Origin: Halohasta litorea
GTDB taxonomy: Archaea > Halobacteriota > Halobacteria > Halobacteriales > Haloferacaceae
Assembly (NCBI RefSeq): GCF_024494645.1
Contig: NZ_JANHDJ010000005.1
Coordinates: forward strand, 248,001-312,000
Length of the DNA: 64,000 bases
Direction: 5' to 3'
The notes beneath the pieces are model-generated. The model saw only the letters and a program-made list of their open reading frames with translations, was not told the DNA's origin and did not search any database. This document shows positions 26,635-36,384 of the stretch, one piece after another. Each line of letters begins with the position of its first letter. The first letter of the stretch is position 1. The position numbers were made by a program, and so were the translations under genes.

Positions 26635-27264
26635 ATGAGCGAGATCCGAACCTGCGACGACCACGGAATCTTCGAAGGCGCACGGTGTCCGGTCTGTGAG
26701 ACGGCGGGCACCCAAGTCGTCTCGGCAGCGAACCGTACCCGTGCCTCGAAGTTCCTCAGCGGCGCGTTGCGCCACTTCCCGGACGACGTCGGCCTCGATC
26801 TCGATGCGGCAGGCTGGGCCGACTTCGAGAGGGTCGTTCAGCGAACCCTCGACAAATACGACTGGCTCGACGAGGCGGCGATCAAGGCGATCGTCCGGAC
26901 CGATCCGAAAGGGCGCTTTGAGGTCGACGGCAACCGGATTCGGGCGGCCTACGGCCACTCGGTCGATGTCTCGCTGGAGTCCAGCGATACGCCCGTTCCC
27001 GACGTGCTTTACCACGGCACCGCACCCGAGGCGCTCCCGGCGATTCGCCAGGAGGGACTCAAACCGATGGCCCGACAGCACGTCCATCTCAGCGGCTCGG
27101 TTGCGGCCGCCCGCGAGGTCGGACGCCGTCACGCCAGCAAGCCGGTGATTTTGGCGGTCGACGCCGCGGCACTGGAGGCCGACAGCAACGAGATCACCAA
27201 ACGCGGCCGGGAGGTCTATACGACCGACCACGTGCCGCCGACGTACATCAGTCGCCACGAGTGA
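26635..27264 (+). CDS. kptA: RNA 2'-phosphotransferase (Tpt1/KptA)
   Basis: 209 residues. A short N-terminal zinc ribbon (CDDH...CPVC, residues 7-22) precedes the KptA fold: SKFLSGALRH near residue 38, YHGT at about 125, and GLKPMARQHVHLS at about 140, which together form the RNA/NAD+ site. The enzyme removes an internal 2'-phosphate from RNA using NAD+, releasing ADP-ribose 1'',2''-cyclic phosphate. In fungi this finishes tRNA splicing, but archaeal splicing leaves no 2'-phosphate, so the physiological RNA here is unknown. Likely co-transcribed with the glycosylase gene upstream. Confidence 0.9.
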   Translation: MSEIRTCDDHGIFEGARCPVCETAGTQVVSAANRTRASKFLSGALRHFPDDVGLDLDAAGWADFERVVQRTLDKYDWLDEAAIKAIVRTDPKGRFEVDGNRIRAAYGHSVDVSLESSDTPVPDVLYHGTAPEALPAIRQEGLKPMARQHVHLSGSVAAAREVGRRHASKPVILAVDAAALEADSNEITKRGREVYTTDHVPPTYISRHE

Positions 27265-27401
27265 TCGGCCCCAGAGGTCGACCGCTCGACTGGGATGGTG
27301 TCTCCCGAGGCCCGCCCGAAGGGACGTGGTAGCCGTCGCCTATCGAATTTGGTCGAGGAATCCAGGACACCACAGACTGCCGACGGTATCGGTAGGGAGA
27401 G

Positions 27402-27409
27402 TATAATAT
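27402..27409 (+). promoter_or_regulatory. TATA box of the UDP-sugar dehydrogenase gene
   Basis: TATAATAT is centred about 30 bases before the GTG at 27435, again the spacing of a leaderless haloarchaeal transcript. It opens the glycan island. Confidence 0.5.
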
Positions 27410-27434
27410 TGTAGGTTCGTGGTGGGTATCCGGT

Positions 27435-28715
27435 GTGCATATTACAGTAATCGGCAGCGGCTACGTCGGGACGACGCTCTCGGCGTGTCTTGCAGCCCTC
27501 GGCCACGAAGTGACGGCCATCGACATCGATACGGAAATCGTCGAGACGATCAACAGGGGCCGCTCGCCGGTCTCCGAGCCGGGACTCGACGAGCTGGTGG
27601 CGACCCACAGCGGCGACCGGCTCCGCGCGACGACCGACTACGGGGCCGTCGAGGAAAGCGACGTGACCTTCCTTGCGATCGGCACGCCGTCGTATGCCGA
27701 CGGCCGTATCGATCTGGGTGGAATTACTTCCGCGGCGGAGGCACTCGGCGAATCGCTTGCAGAGATCGACGCCGACGACCGACCGCTTATCGCCGTCAAA
27801 TCGACGATCACGCCACCGGGGATCTCCGAGGTTCGGTCGGCGTTGGAGGCGGGGCTCGGCGACGGCGAGGTCGAACTAGCGACCAACCCCGAGTTCCTCC
27901 GGGAGGGGTCGGCCGTTTCGGATTTCCAACAGCCCGACAAGCTCGTCTTCGGCACCGACTCGGCGTGGGCCACCGAGAGGCTCCAGGAGCTCTACGAGCC
28001 ACTCGCCGCCGACGTGCCGACCATCGAGACCGATCCCGAGACGGCGATGATGATCAAATACGCCAACAACGCCTTTCTGGCGACGAAGATCTCGCTGGTC
28101 AACGATCTCGGGAACATCTGCAAGGAGTTCGGCCTCGATGCCTACGAGGTGATGGACGCCATCGGGCTCGACGATCGGATCAGCGAGCGGTTCCTCCGGT
28201 CGGGTGTCGGCTGGGGCGGGTCGTGTTTCCCGAAGGACGTCGATGCACTGATCGCCGCCGCGCGCGGCGAAAAGTACACCCCACGGATCCTGGAGGCCGC
28301 CGTCGATGTGAACGACCGCCAACCCAAGCGACTGCTCGACCTGCTCGACGAACACGTCGATGTCGCCGACAAACGCATCGCCGTCCTCGGGCTGAGCTTC
28401 AAACCCCGGACCGACGACGTCAGGAACTCGCGGGCGATCCCGGTCATCACCGGCCTGCTTGAACGGGGGGCACGTGTCGTCGGCTACGATCCGGTCGCCA
28501 CCGAGAGTATGCGCGAGCGGATTCCGGAGATCGAGTATGCCGACAGCGCCGCCGAGGCCCTCGACGGTGCCGCGGGAGCCGTCGTCGTCACCGACTGGGA
28601 GGAGTTTGCGAGCCTTGATTCCGAGTTCGAGGCGATGGCCGAGCCGATCGTCGTCGACGGCCGCCGCATTGTCGAGCCGACCGACGAACTCACTTACGAG
28701 GGGCTCACGTGGTGA
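27435..28715 (+). CDS. UDP-glucose/UDP-sugar 6-dehydrogenase (AglM-like)
   Basis: 426 residues of the UDP-glucose/GDP-mannose dehydrogenase family. IGSGYVG is the NAD-binding motif, [15 protein letters not shown] the dimer helix, and the catalytic cysteine lies in GGSCFPKD (about residue 263). [13 protein letters not shown] marks the C-terminal UDP-binding domain. It oxidises a UDP-sugar to the uronic acid; in Haloferax volcanii the relative AglM makes UDP-glucuronate for N-glycosylation. The GTG start at 27435 is supported by the TATA spacing. Its stop is 22 bases from that of the convergent epimerase gene. Confidence 0.9.
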   Translation: MHITVIGSGYVGTTLSACLAALGHEVTAIDIDTEIVETINRGRSPVSEPGLDELVATHSGDRLRATTDYGAVEESDVTFLAIGTPSYADGRIDLGGITSAAEALGESLAEIDADDRPLIAVKSTITPPGISEVRSALEAGLGDGEVELATNPEFLREGSAVSDFQQPDKLVFGTDSAWATERLQELYEPLAADVPTIETDPETAMMIKYANNAFLATKISLVNDLGNICKEFGLDAYEVMDAIGLDDRISERFLRSGVGWGGSCFPKDVDALIAAARGEKYTPRILEAAVDVNDRQPKRLLDLLDEHVDVADKRIAVLGLSFKPRTDDVRNSRAIPVITGLLERGARVVGYDPVATESMRERIPEIEYADSAAEALDGAAGAVVVTDWEEFASLDSEFEAMAEPIVVDGRRIVEPTDELTYEGLTW

Positions 28716-28737
28716 CGACAGCCGGGAACCGACCGCC

Positions 28738-29676
28738 CTACGAGTCGGACGATTGCCGCGAGGAGACGAGCTGCGAGAGCCCGTCTTCGACAGTCACCGT
28801 CGGCCTGTAGCCGAGCCCCTCACGGGCCTTCGAGATGTCGGCTTCGCTCCGGTCGATGTCCCCGGGCCGCGGATCGGTGTGGACGATCTCACTTTCGGTG
28901 TCGGTGACGCGTTGGACTGTTTCTGCCAGCTCCCGAATCGTGATGTTGGAGCCGGTGCCGATGTTGTAGCTGGTCCCGGTCCTGTCGGCTGTCGCCGCCC
29001 TGAGGTTGGCCTGGACGACGTCTTCGACGTGGACGAAATCGCGGGTCTGCTCGCCGTCGCCCTCGACCGTAATAGGCTCACCAGCGCGGGCCTGGTCGAG
29101 GAACGTGCTGATGACACCGCTGTACTGACCGCCGGTCTGCCGGGGGCCGTAGACGTTGAAATATCGGAGGTTGACCGTCTCAAGCCCGTATCGGTCGGCG
29201 TAGATCCGGGTGTAGTAGTCGGCAGTGAGCTTTTCGAGCCCGTAGGGTGAGGCGGGCCGTTTCGGGGCGGCTTCGGCGATCGGTAGCTCGTCGGGATGGC
29301 CGTAGATCGCCGCACTCGAAGCAAAGATGACGCGGCTGTCGTTGGCTCTGGCGGCTTCCAGGAGCTTCAACGTCGCGGTGCCATTGATGTCGTGGCAGGC
29401 TGTCGGCTGTTCGACGGAGGCTGGCACACTCACCATCGCGGCCTTGTGGAAGACGATGTCGACGCCCTCCATCGCCGCATCGAGCGTCTCCTCATCACGG
29501 ATATCGCCCTCGATCAGTCGGGCATCGGGGTGGAGGTTCTCCCGTGAGCCGGTCGACAGCGAATCCAGGACGCGCACGTCGTTTCGATCCACCACAGCGT
29601 CGACGATGTGGCTCCCAATAAATCCCGCACCGCCCGTGACGAGAATCGTCCTGCCGTCGGGTTCGTAGTCGGACAT
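28738..29676 (-). CDS. NAD-dependent nucleotide-sugar epimerase
   Basis: 312 residues, extended SDR. It has TGGAGFIGSH at the N-terminus, SSAAIYG, catalytic Ser/Tyr/Lys with YGLEK, and RYFNVYGPRQ. The overall pattern is UDP-glucose 4-epimerase-like (GalE/WbpP group). It probably interconverts UDP-hexoses or UDP-HexNAc for the glycosyltransferases of this island. The second epimerase, at 49121-50104, is only distantly similar, so the two likely act on different sugars. Start at ATG 29676 (MSDYEPDG). Confidence 0.88.
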   Translation of the reverse strand: MSDYEPDGRTILVTGGAGFIGSHIVDAVVDRNDVRVLDSLSTGSRENLHPDARLIEGDIRDEETLDAAMEGVDIVFHKAAMVSVPASVEQPTACHDINGTATLKLLEAARANDSRVIFASSAAIYGHPDELPIAEAAPKRPASPYGLEKLTADYYTRIYADRYGLETVNLRYFNVYGPRQTGGQYSGVISTFLDQARAGEPITVEGDGEQTRDFVHVEDVVQANLRAATADRTGTSYNIGTGSNITIRELAETVQRVTDTESEIVHTDPRPGDIDRSEADISKAREGLGYRPTVTVEDGLSQLVSSRQSSDS

Positions 29677-30199
29677 TGGAACAGCAGATCAGGCCACGAT
29701 ATAATGTAATGAACCAGCAACCGATCTCCGCGGAGAGACGTCGAATAGAAACAGTCCAGTATTTAATTCGTGTTTTTTAGACAGAAATTAAAAACAATAT
29801 ACTGCTGGTCGACCAACGGCACGCAATCGGTTATTCGGTGTGTAACTGCGGTCACACGCGGGCTGGAGCTGGCGAGACCAACGAGGGGTAGCATGCCCAT
29901 GCCACCGAATATAGTACGCGTTACTGTGATCGTAATCGAGTATCCAGCGAAGTAAGGAGATCATACTAACCACAGTCCGTGATTCAGACCCGCTGCAAAC
30001 AGCGGTAGTATCCCGATTCACCAATATAAATACGGATGCGTACTAGATCGGGTTATATAGTATAAAGATTGTTCTATCTTACTTGTTCAATTGCTGTTTT
30101 TTAATTATATAATACCAATAATTTTAGAAGTTTTAAATATGGCTGGTAAAACCTACTGTCGTGTCGGGTCGCGACCCGATCAGCAACCAAGAGTAATCT
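29677..30199. other. AT-rich intergenic region, promoter side of the CBM gene
   Basis: 523 bases between divergent genes, visibly poorer in G+C than the coding sequence around it. TATA-like elements on the plus strand occur at about 30050 (GTTATATAGTATAAAG) and 30131 (TTTTAAATATGG). The latter would give a leader of about 43 bases to the ATG at 30200. Several small open frames occur but none has coding character. I see no repeat, RNA gene or element ends. Confidence 0.5.
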
Positions 30200-31888
30200 A
30201 TGCCTACTACAAACGAATTCAACAGACGGTCGTATCTGAAACTCGCTGGCCTGTCGGTCGGCGGTGCCGTAACGGGAGCGCAGACCGGCGTCGTGAGCGC
30301 AGCAACGGACGTCGAACCGAGCGGCTATGGGCTCGGCGGCTACGGACTCGGTGCGTACGGGACGCCGAGCGTCGACGGCTCGATCGCAGTTAGCACGGGC
30401 AGTGCAACCGAAATCGGACAGACGAGTGCAAGGCTCGGGGGAACAGTCACCGATCTCGGCGGAGCCGACAGCGTCGGTGTAGTCTTCGAGTGGGGGGCAG
30501 TCAGCTCCGACCAACAACGGACAACAAGCAGACAGCAGGTGTCGGAGCCCGGTGACGTTACCGCAACTATCGACGAGCTGACGCCGGGGACGACCTACGT
30601 GTTCCGCCTCGTCGCGACCGATACCAACGGGCGCAACGATACCGGGACCGAACGACAGTTTACGACCCGAACGGCCACAGCCGGTCTCGGCGACGAGTCG
30701 ACGCTGTTGCCTCGGGATGGAACCATCGTCAACGCACCCTACGAGTCCGAACACGCGGGCTACACCGGCGACGGCTTCGTCAACTTCCGCGAGTCGGACA
30801 GTTACGTTCAGTGGGACGTTACGACCGAGACGAGCGCCGAGTTCGACCTCACCATCCGGTATGCGCTCGGCGCTGACGACCGGACCGGCCTGCTCACCGG
30901 CGGAGCGACCCGCCGCGAAATCACCGTCGAGTCGACCGGTGGGTGGACGAACTGGGAGACGACCACCGAGCGCGTGTCGCTTCCCGAGGGGGGTTCGACG
31001 ATCAGGATCGAGGCCATCGGCGAGGACTTCGGCAACGTCGATAGCGTCGCTCTCAGTCGGGTTTCAACCGACTCACCGACCGACGAAACGCCCGACGATA
31101 CACCCGACTCGCCGACGAGCAAAACGCTGTTGCCGAGGGATGGCGAGATCGGCAACGCGCTGTATCAGTCCGAACACGCGGGCTACACCGGCGACGGCTT
31201 CGTCAACTTCCGCGCATCCGACAGCTACGTCCAGTGGGACGTCGAGTCGGCGACGACCACCGACTACGACCTGACACTCCGATATGCGCTGGGCGCTGAC
31301 GACCGAACCGGCCGCCTCACCGCTGGCGGCAGCCAGCAGGCGGTGACCGTCCCCTCGACTGATGGGTGGACGAACTGGGAGACTACGACCCAGCGAGTCA
31401 CCCTCCCGGAAGGGAGTTCGACCCTCCGCATCGAAGCCACCGGCGAGGACTTCGGCAACGTCGATGCGGTCACGCTTACTCCTCGTGAGGAAACCGCAGA
31501 CGAGGGGTGGACCTCGATGCGGCTGCTGCCGCAGGATGCCGATCTCGGCAACGCGCTGTATCAGTCCGAACATGCGGGCTACACCGGCGACGGCTTCGTC
31601 AACTTCCGCGAATCGGACAGCTACGTTCAGTGGGACGTCGACACCGACGCAGCCAGCGAGTTCGATCTGACGATCCGGTACGCCCTGGGCGCTGCCGACC
31701 GGACCGGTCTGCTCACTGCTGGCGGCGCTCAGCGCGAGATCACTGTCGAGTCGACCGGTGCGTGGACAACGTGGGAGACGACCACCGAACGCATCAGCCT
31801 CCCCGAAGGGAGTTCGACGCTCCGCATCGAAGCCATCGGCGAGGACTTCGGCAACATCGACGCCCTCGAACTGGAGCGGGTCCAGTAG
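30200..31888 (+). CDS. Tat-exported protein with FN3-like domain and three CBM6-like modules
   Basis: 562 residues. A twin-arginine signal (NRRSYLKLAG, residues 8-17) precedes a Gly/Tyr-rich spacer (42-54), a fibronectin-III-like domain (about 62-157), and three tandem modules (about 167-297, 308-430, 437-562). Each module starts LLPxD and contains EHAGYTGDGFVNFR, SYVQWDV, a Trp pair in TNWETTT (TTWETTT in the third) and IEAxGEDFGN. That pattern matches carbohydrate-binding module family 6. There is no catalytic domain, so binding to a polysaccharide, perhaps the cell's own surface glycan, is the likely role. The repeats are nearly identical in DNA over about 70 bases. Confidence 0.82.
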   Translation: MPTTNEFNRRSYLKLAGLSVGGAVTGAQTGVVSAATDVEPSGYGLGGYGLGAYGTPSVDGSIAVSTGSATEIGQTSARLGGTVTDLGGADSVGVVFEWGAVSSDQQRTTSRQQVSEPGDVTATIDELTPGTTYVFRLVATDTNGRNDTGTERQFTTRTATAGLGDESTLLPRDGTIVNAPYESEHAGYTGDGFVNFRESDSYVQWDVTTETSAEFDLTIRYALGADDRTGLLTGGATRREITVESTGGWTNWETTTERVSLPEGGSTIRIEAIGEDFGNVDSVALSRVSTDSPTDETPDDTPDSPTSKTLLPRDGEIGNALYQSEHAGYTGDGFVNFRASDSYVQWDVESATTTDYDLTLRYALGADDRTGRLTAGGSQQAVTVPSTDGWTNWETTTQRVTLPEGSSTLRIEATGEDFGNVDAVTLTPREETADEGWTSMRLLPQDADLGNALYQSEHAGYTGDGFVNFRESDSYVQWDVDTDAASEFDLTIRYALGAADRTGLLTAGGAQREITVESTGAWTTWETTTERISLPEGSSTLRIEAIGEDFGNIDALELERVQ

Positions 31889-31941
31889 CGGCTTCGATCG
31901 GAGTAAGCAGCTCCTACTCGCCGGTAGGACAGTCCTACCAC

Positions 31942-32937
31942 CTACTGCGTCGGTTCGGCCTGCGGTTCCTCGGTGGCGTGTTCGAGCGTCTCCTCGGAGA
32001 CGATCACCTGGTCGAGATACCGGATGAGATGCGTACCCGGATCGAACTCACCGCGTGAGTCGACCGTCTCACCGACGGCATCACGGATCAGCAGATCGAG
32101 TTCGTCGACGCCCGCAGCGACGGTCAGACACGCCGTCGAGGAAAACCGCGGGTTGATTTCGATGGTGTAGGCCGTCCCGTCGTCGAGGATCTGTTGGACG
32201 TTGATCGGTCCGGCCGGGGCGAGCGTCTCGGAGATCGCACGGCACGACTCCTGGACGGCTGGCTCCGCACGGGTGACACCGCGGACCGTCGAGCCCTGCT
32301 TCTCGATGGCTTCCTTGGGGACCGTCCCGAGCAGGCGATTGTCACCGGTCGCCACAACGCTCGTCGTGTACTCCGTGCCGTCGATTCGCTCCTGGAGGAC
32401 GACCTGTTCCGGATCATCAACTTCGGCCACGAATCCAGGAAGCTCGGCGGCCGAATCGAGCCGTTCGATCCCCCGGCTCCCACGACCGGCTCGGGGCTTT
32501 CCGATCAGCGGATAGGCGTCGTCGGGGATCTCCTCGGCGGCTGTCCCGAGCCACGTCCGTGGAACCGCGTGGCCAGCGGCCTCAAGCACGCGGCTGGTGC
32601 GGTATTTGTCGCGTGCGACCGCGACGACCGCCTGCCGTGGGGCCACGATTCCGACCTCCGGGAGTGCCGACCGGAGTTCGGGGAGCCGAGGGATCTCCTC
32701 GTCGACCGTCGGGACGATAACGTCGACATCGTGCCGGGTGGCGATCCGTACCATTGCCTCGACCCAGTCATCAGCGGTGGCTGGAGGCACTGTCGCCGCA
32801 GCGTCAGCCATGAAGAGTCCGGCGGCCTCGGGGTCCATGTCGACGCCGATCAGTTCGTGGTCGGTGGTCCGACGAAGCGATCCTATTGCGCCGATCCCAG
32901 CCGCACCGCCAACACCGGTGAGCAGAACGGTTACCAT
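31942..32937 (-). CDS. ATP-grasp ligase (carbamoyl-phosphate-synthase-like)
   Basis: 331 residues. The N-terminal Rossmann-like lobe begins VLLTGVGGAAGIGAIGSL. The ATP-grasp core has PLIGKPRAGRGSRGI (phosphate-binding loop, about residue 140), the hinge VVLQERIDGTEYT (EYT), and the Mg-binding YTIEINPRFS near residue 268. Such proteins occur in many polysaccharide loci and are thought to link an amino or carboxyl group through an acyl-phosphate, for example adding an amino acid to a sugar. The exact reaction is unknown. It is not carbamoyl-phosphate synthase, being one third of the length and away from carA. Confidence 0.8.
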   Translation of the reverse strand: MVTVLLTGVGGAAGIGAIGSLRRTTDHELIGVDMDPEAAGLFMADAAATVPPATADDWVEAMVRIATRHDVDVIVPTVDEEIPRLPELRSALPEVGIVAPRQAVVAVARDKYRTSRVLEAAGHAVPRTWLGTAAEEIPDDAYPLIGKPRAGRGSRGIERLDSAAELPGFVAEVDDPEQVVLQERIDGTEYTTSVVATGDNRLLGTVPKEAIEKQGSTVRGVTRAEPAVQESCRAISETLAPAGPINVQQILDDGTAYTIEINPRFSSTACLTVAAGVDELDLLIRDAVGETVDSRGEFDPGTHLIRYLDQVIVSEETLEHATEEPQAEPTQ

Positions 32938-33123
32938 ATACTGGTGTTTTAAATAGGATCGTAAAGTTGTGCGCCGCCTACCATGCGAACTGGGCCGCTC
33001 TCGCGTTTTCCGATGCCGAACCGGATGTGAGGTCGACAGTCTCTGTGCGATTCGGAACGTCCTGGATCGAAAACAGGCCGATAGTTGATCGGATCGACTA
33101 TTCTGTGGGAGCGAGAGGGTTGC

Positions 33124-34983
33124 TTACTCCTCGGGGTCGACGTACCAGACCGTGTAGCCGCCGTTCGCATAGATCCTGTCGGCACCCCTGTCGGTACCCA
33201 GTCGCTGGAGGTCTTCCTCGTAGTAGGCCGTGTGTTTCTCTCGAACCGAGGGGTCGAGGAATTTCGGAACCGTCGTATCATACGGTTTGGTCGCGATATA
33301 CGTCTCGTAGCCGTCGACGGCCGTCCCGACCGACTCATGGTCCGCGTAGCCGAAGCGCTTGTCGAGCGTCGCGGACTCGCTGCCGAACTCGCGGAACTTC
33401 GAGGTTCCGAAATCACCACCCACGCTGTACTCCCGCATTTTGTAGCTTACGTCGGCGGCAGCACCCACCGCCTCGTCGGAGCGATAGTCGAAGTACCAGT
33501 CTGTCCCCCGATCTTCGGCGTGGGTCAGATGGTAGTTGTCGTTGTAGGAGGTCATCACCGACAGCCCCGCCGTCGAGAGCAGCAAGACCACGAGCACGAC
33601 CTGCACGGCTTTCCCCGTTCCCGGCGACCACGACAGCCGGTCGGTGAGCGATCGATAGAGGAGCAGCCCCGCGAGCAGCGTCGCAAACAGGAGCATATAC
33701 CGTGCATTGCGGATCGGGTTGGACGCGACAATATAAAAGAAGATGCCGACGAACGTGAGCCCGACCCCGGCCCCGAACTGGAAGGTGAGCCACGTATCCT
33801 CGCCCCTGAGTTCTCGTGTCGAGAGATACCACCCTATTGCACCGAGGACGGCCACTCCTGCAAGCGCCGAGACGACGAACTGCGTCCCGTAGTTCGTGAT
33901 GAACCCCGTTACCAGTTGTTCGATGCCCCCCACGTCCTGGAGACGACCGAGAAGACTGGAGGCAACGGGCTCGGTCCCGTCGGTCTCGCCGCCGCTGCCG
34001 CTGTCACTGTTGGAGCTCAGTACGCGCCCGGCGAACACTTGGATCTGTGTGAACTGGAAGAACCACGCGACCCAGCCAGCGGCCAGCCCGAACGCAAATA
34101 CCGGCTCCAAGGAGTACTGCAGCTCGTGATCGGTGAGTCGACTGTAGACGACACGGGCCACGAGCGACACCAACAGCATCCCGATCAAATAGAGGGTCGT
34201 AATCGGATGGAAGAACAACAGTGTCAGCCCGAGGACGGCGAGGAACGCGACGTGTGAGCGCCGCCGGTCGCTGTTGTACGCACCGACGAGCAGCGCCGCA
34301 AAGACGGGCAACAGCAGGAACGAAAAGATCGCCGGATGCAGCGAATGGTGATACTCTCGGAAGACGAGCGGCACACTCCAGACCAACACGGCGAGCCCGG
34401 CTTTCCGTCCGCCCAAGATGCTCCGGCCGAGGAGGTACATCGAGACGATATACAGTGGCGTAAAAATCGCCGACAGGACCGACGACGAGGCCTGCAGCGG
34501 GAGTCCGAAGGCGGTGAGTCCGGCGATCAGGACGTGGACCGAGGGATACCAGTCGTGGGCGGGAATCGCCCCCGTTTCGAGAATCTGCTTGGCGGTTCCG
34601 AGGTGGGCCAACGCGTCGGCACTGCCACGGCCGTACATCGCCCAGCCGCGGAACAACGGGAGGAGATGAAAGAGCACGTACAACGAACAGATGAATGCGA
34701 GTCCGTAGATCCAGGAGCGATCGCCCACCACCGCCGAGCGGAGCACAAGCAGAATCGCAGCCGAGAGGCCGAGCAAGAATACGGCCCAGAGCGTGGTCGG
34801 ATAGGCCGCGTAGATCGACCCCTCGTAACCTGTTGCGGGCGGGGTGATGGCCAGCCAGACGGCGACGGTACCGTTACAGACGCCGGTGACGAGCAACAGC
34901 AGGGTTCGAAACGCGGTGGTGCTGCCCGTAGAGAGGGCGGTGAGTTGCTTACGCAGACTCGATTGTGATGTGGGCTGTGTCAT
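33124..34983 (-). CDS. Large polytopic membrane protein, GT-C glycosyltransferase-like
   Basis: 619 residues. About 12 membrane helices are followed by a soluble C-terminal domain of about 140 residues (from DNYHLTHAEDR). The first long outer loop contains GRGSADALAHL, an Asp/His-bearing motif in the place where GT-C enzymes keep their catalytic Asp; WYPSVHVLIAGL follows. The layout suggests transfer of a lipid-linked sugar on the outer face of the membrane. The WWDYG motif of oligosaccharyltransferase AglB is absent. The identification is structural inference, not a recognised family hit. Confidence 0.6.
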   Translation of the reverse strand: MTQPTSQSSLRKQLTALSTGSTTAFRTLLLLVTGVCNGTVAVWLAITPPATGYEGSIYAAYPTTLWAVFLLGLSAAILLVLRSAVVGDRSWIYGLAFICSLYVLFHLLPLFRGWAMYGRGSADALAHLGTAKQILETGAIPAHDWYPSVHVLIAGLTAFGLPLQASSSVLSAIFTPLYIVSMYLLGRSILGGRKAGLAVLVWSVPLVFREYHHSLHPAIFSFLLLPVFAALLVGAYNSDRRRSHVAFLAVLGLTLLFFHPITTLYLIGMLLVSLVARVVYSRLTDHELQYSLEPVFAFGLAAGWVAWFFQFTQIQVFAGRVLSSNSDSGSGGETDGTEPVASSLLGRLQDVGGIEQLVTGFITNYGTQFVVSALAGVAVLGAIGWYLSTRELRGEDTWLTFQFGAGVGLTFVGIFFYIVASNPIRNARYMLLFATLLAGLLLYRSLTDRLSWSPGTGKAVQVVLVVLLLSTAGLSVMTSYNDNYHLTHAEDRGTDWYFDYRSDEAVGAAADVSYKMREYSVGGDFGTSKFREFGSESATLDKRFGYADHESVGTAVDGYETYIATKPYDTTVPKFLDPSVREKHTAYYEEDLQRLGTDRGADRIYANGGYTVWYVDPEE

Positions 34984-35211
34984 AGTCGTGAGTCGAGAGG
35001 GTTAGCTACGCTGGAGTATCGGATACACAAGCAAAGTTAGCCACCCATTGTCCGGTAATAAACTGGGAAAAGGTCGACTACGAACCTGCGTGTGAGCACG
35101 AAAGGGTGACAAATACCGGGGAGGCGGCTGGAAACGGCCGATACGTCGCGATCTCGGCCAACGCCAAGTAGGAAACGGGTAACGAAAGCCGTTGGGACGT
35201 CCGACTAGCCA

Positions 35212-36384
35212 ATGACTACGTCCGATTCGCTCGACGTGTGTTTCCTCATCAACCACCTCGATGCTGGCGGGGCCCAGACGCTCCTCAGGAATATCGTCGC
35301 GTTGGACGACCGACCCCATGTCAGCTACACCGTCTGTTATGCCGGTGGTCCCAACGAGTTCGGCTCCGAGTTCGAGGCGCTGGGCGTCGACGTCGTCGAC
35401 TTGGGCGCGCGGACGGACCCACCACAGTTCGACCCGCGTGCGGTCGCCCGGACGCTCCAGTATTTCGGAACCCACGATGTCGATGTCGTCCACGGTCACC
35501 TCCCGTATGGGGCAGTGCTCGGGCGGATCGCCGGCCGGAGAGCGGATGCGGCAGTTGTCACCACCCACCACAGCGTCCGGCAGAACTACCACCCCATCGA
35601 GCGGACGCTCGAACGAGCCACCCGGCGGTACGACGACGCGACGGTGTTCGTCTCGGATGCGGTCGCCGGGTCATTCGACGGCCCGACTGACGACACGCTG
35701 GTGGAGACTATTTACAACGGAATCGACGTCGCGGGGTTTCGGGAGCAGCTCCAGTCGGCTGCTGCTGATCAGGTGCGGGCCGATCTCGGTGTGGCCGACG
35801 AGCTGCTGGTGTTGCAGGTCGGCCGCTGTATCGAGGCCAAGCGACAGCTCGATCTGGTTCGGGCCGTCGACCGGCTGACCCACCGCCTAGGCGATCCAGG
35901 TGTGCACGTCGCGATCGTCGGCGATGGACCACAGCGATCCGAACTGGAAGCGGCGGTTCGGGATCGCGGGCTCGATGCCCACGTGTCGATCGTCGGTCGC
36001 GTGTCGCCATCGCGGATTCACGACTACTACGCCGCCGCCGACGCCTACGCACAGGTCTCGGCCTACGAGGGGATGCCGATGACGCTGCTCGAAGCGATGG
36101 CGTCGGGACTGCCGTTGGTCGGCACCGAGGTTCCTGGAATCGCCGAGTTCATCGACAGTGAGACCGGGCTTCTCGTGCCGCCGGAATCACCACCGGAACT
36201 CGCTGATGCGATGGCCGCACTGAGAGCTGTCGATCACAGAACACAGCTCGGCCGAGCGTCTCTAACCCGTGTGGCCGAACGGTACGAAATCGACCGGACG
36301 GTCGAGGCCTACCACGAGATCTACGAGCAGGTCACAGCAGGGAGGATGTCAGCAGCGCCCGAAGCGACTATGCGCTCTCATTGA
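35212..36384 (+). CDS. GT4 family glycosyltransferase (1)
   Basis: 390 residues, GT-B fold. The N-terminal NHLDAGGAQTLLRN loop binds the acceptor side. The C-terminal nucleotide-sugar site has VGRCIEAKRQLDLV (with the Lys) and the E-x7-E motif YEGMPMTLLEAMASGLP. It is cytoplasmic and transfers a sugar from an NDP donor to a growing glycan, probably on dolichol phosphate. Its last 17 bases overlap the end of the convergent DUF1616 gene. The sugar specificity cannot be read from the sequence. Confidence 0.88.
   Translation: MTTSDSLDVCFLINHLDAGGAQTLLRNIVALDDRPHVSYTVCYAGGPNEFGSEFEALGVDVVDLGARTDPPQFDPRAVARTLQYFGTHDVDVVHGHLPYGAVLGRIAGRRADAAVVTTHHSVRQNYHPIERTLERATRRYDDATVFVSDAVAGSFDGPTDDTLVETIYNGIDVAGFREQLQSAAADQVRADLGVADELLVLQVGRCIEAKRQLDLVRAVDRLTHRLGDPGVHVAIVGDGPQRSELEAAVRDRGLDAHVSIVGRVSPSRIHDYYAAADAYAQVSAYEGMPMTLLEAMASGLPLVGTEVPGIAEFIDSETGLLVPPESPPELADAMAALRAVDHRTQLGRASLTRVAERYEIDRTVEAYHEIYEQVTAGRMSAAPEATMRSH

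Noticed and set aside
29770-29955. 61-codon open frame in the AT-rich gap before the CBM gene
   Set aside because: Composition is unlike haloarchaeal coding sequence and there is no promoter at a fitting distance.
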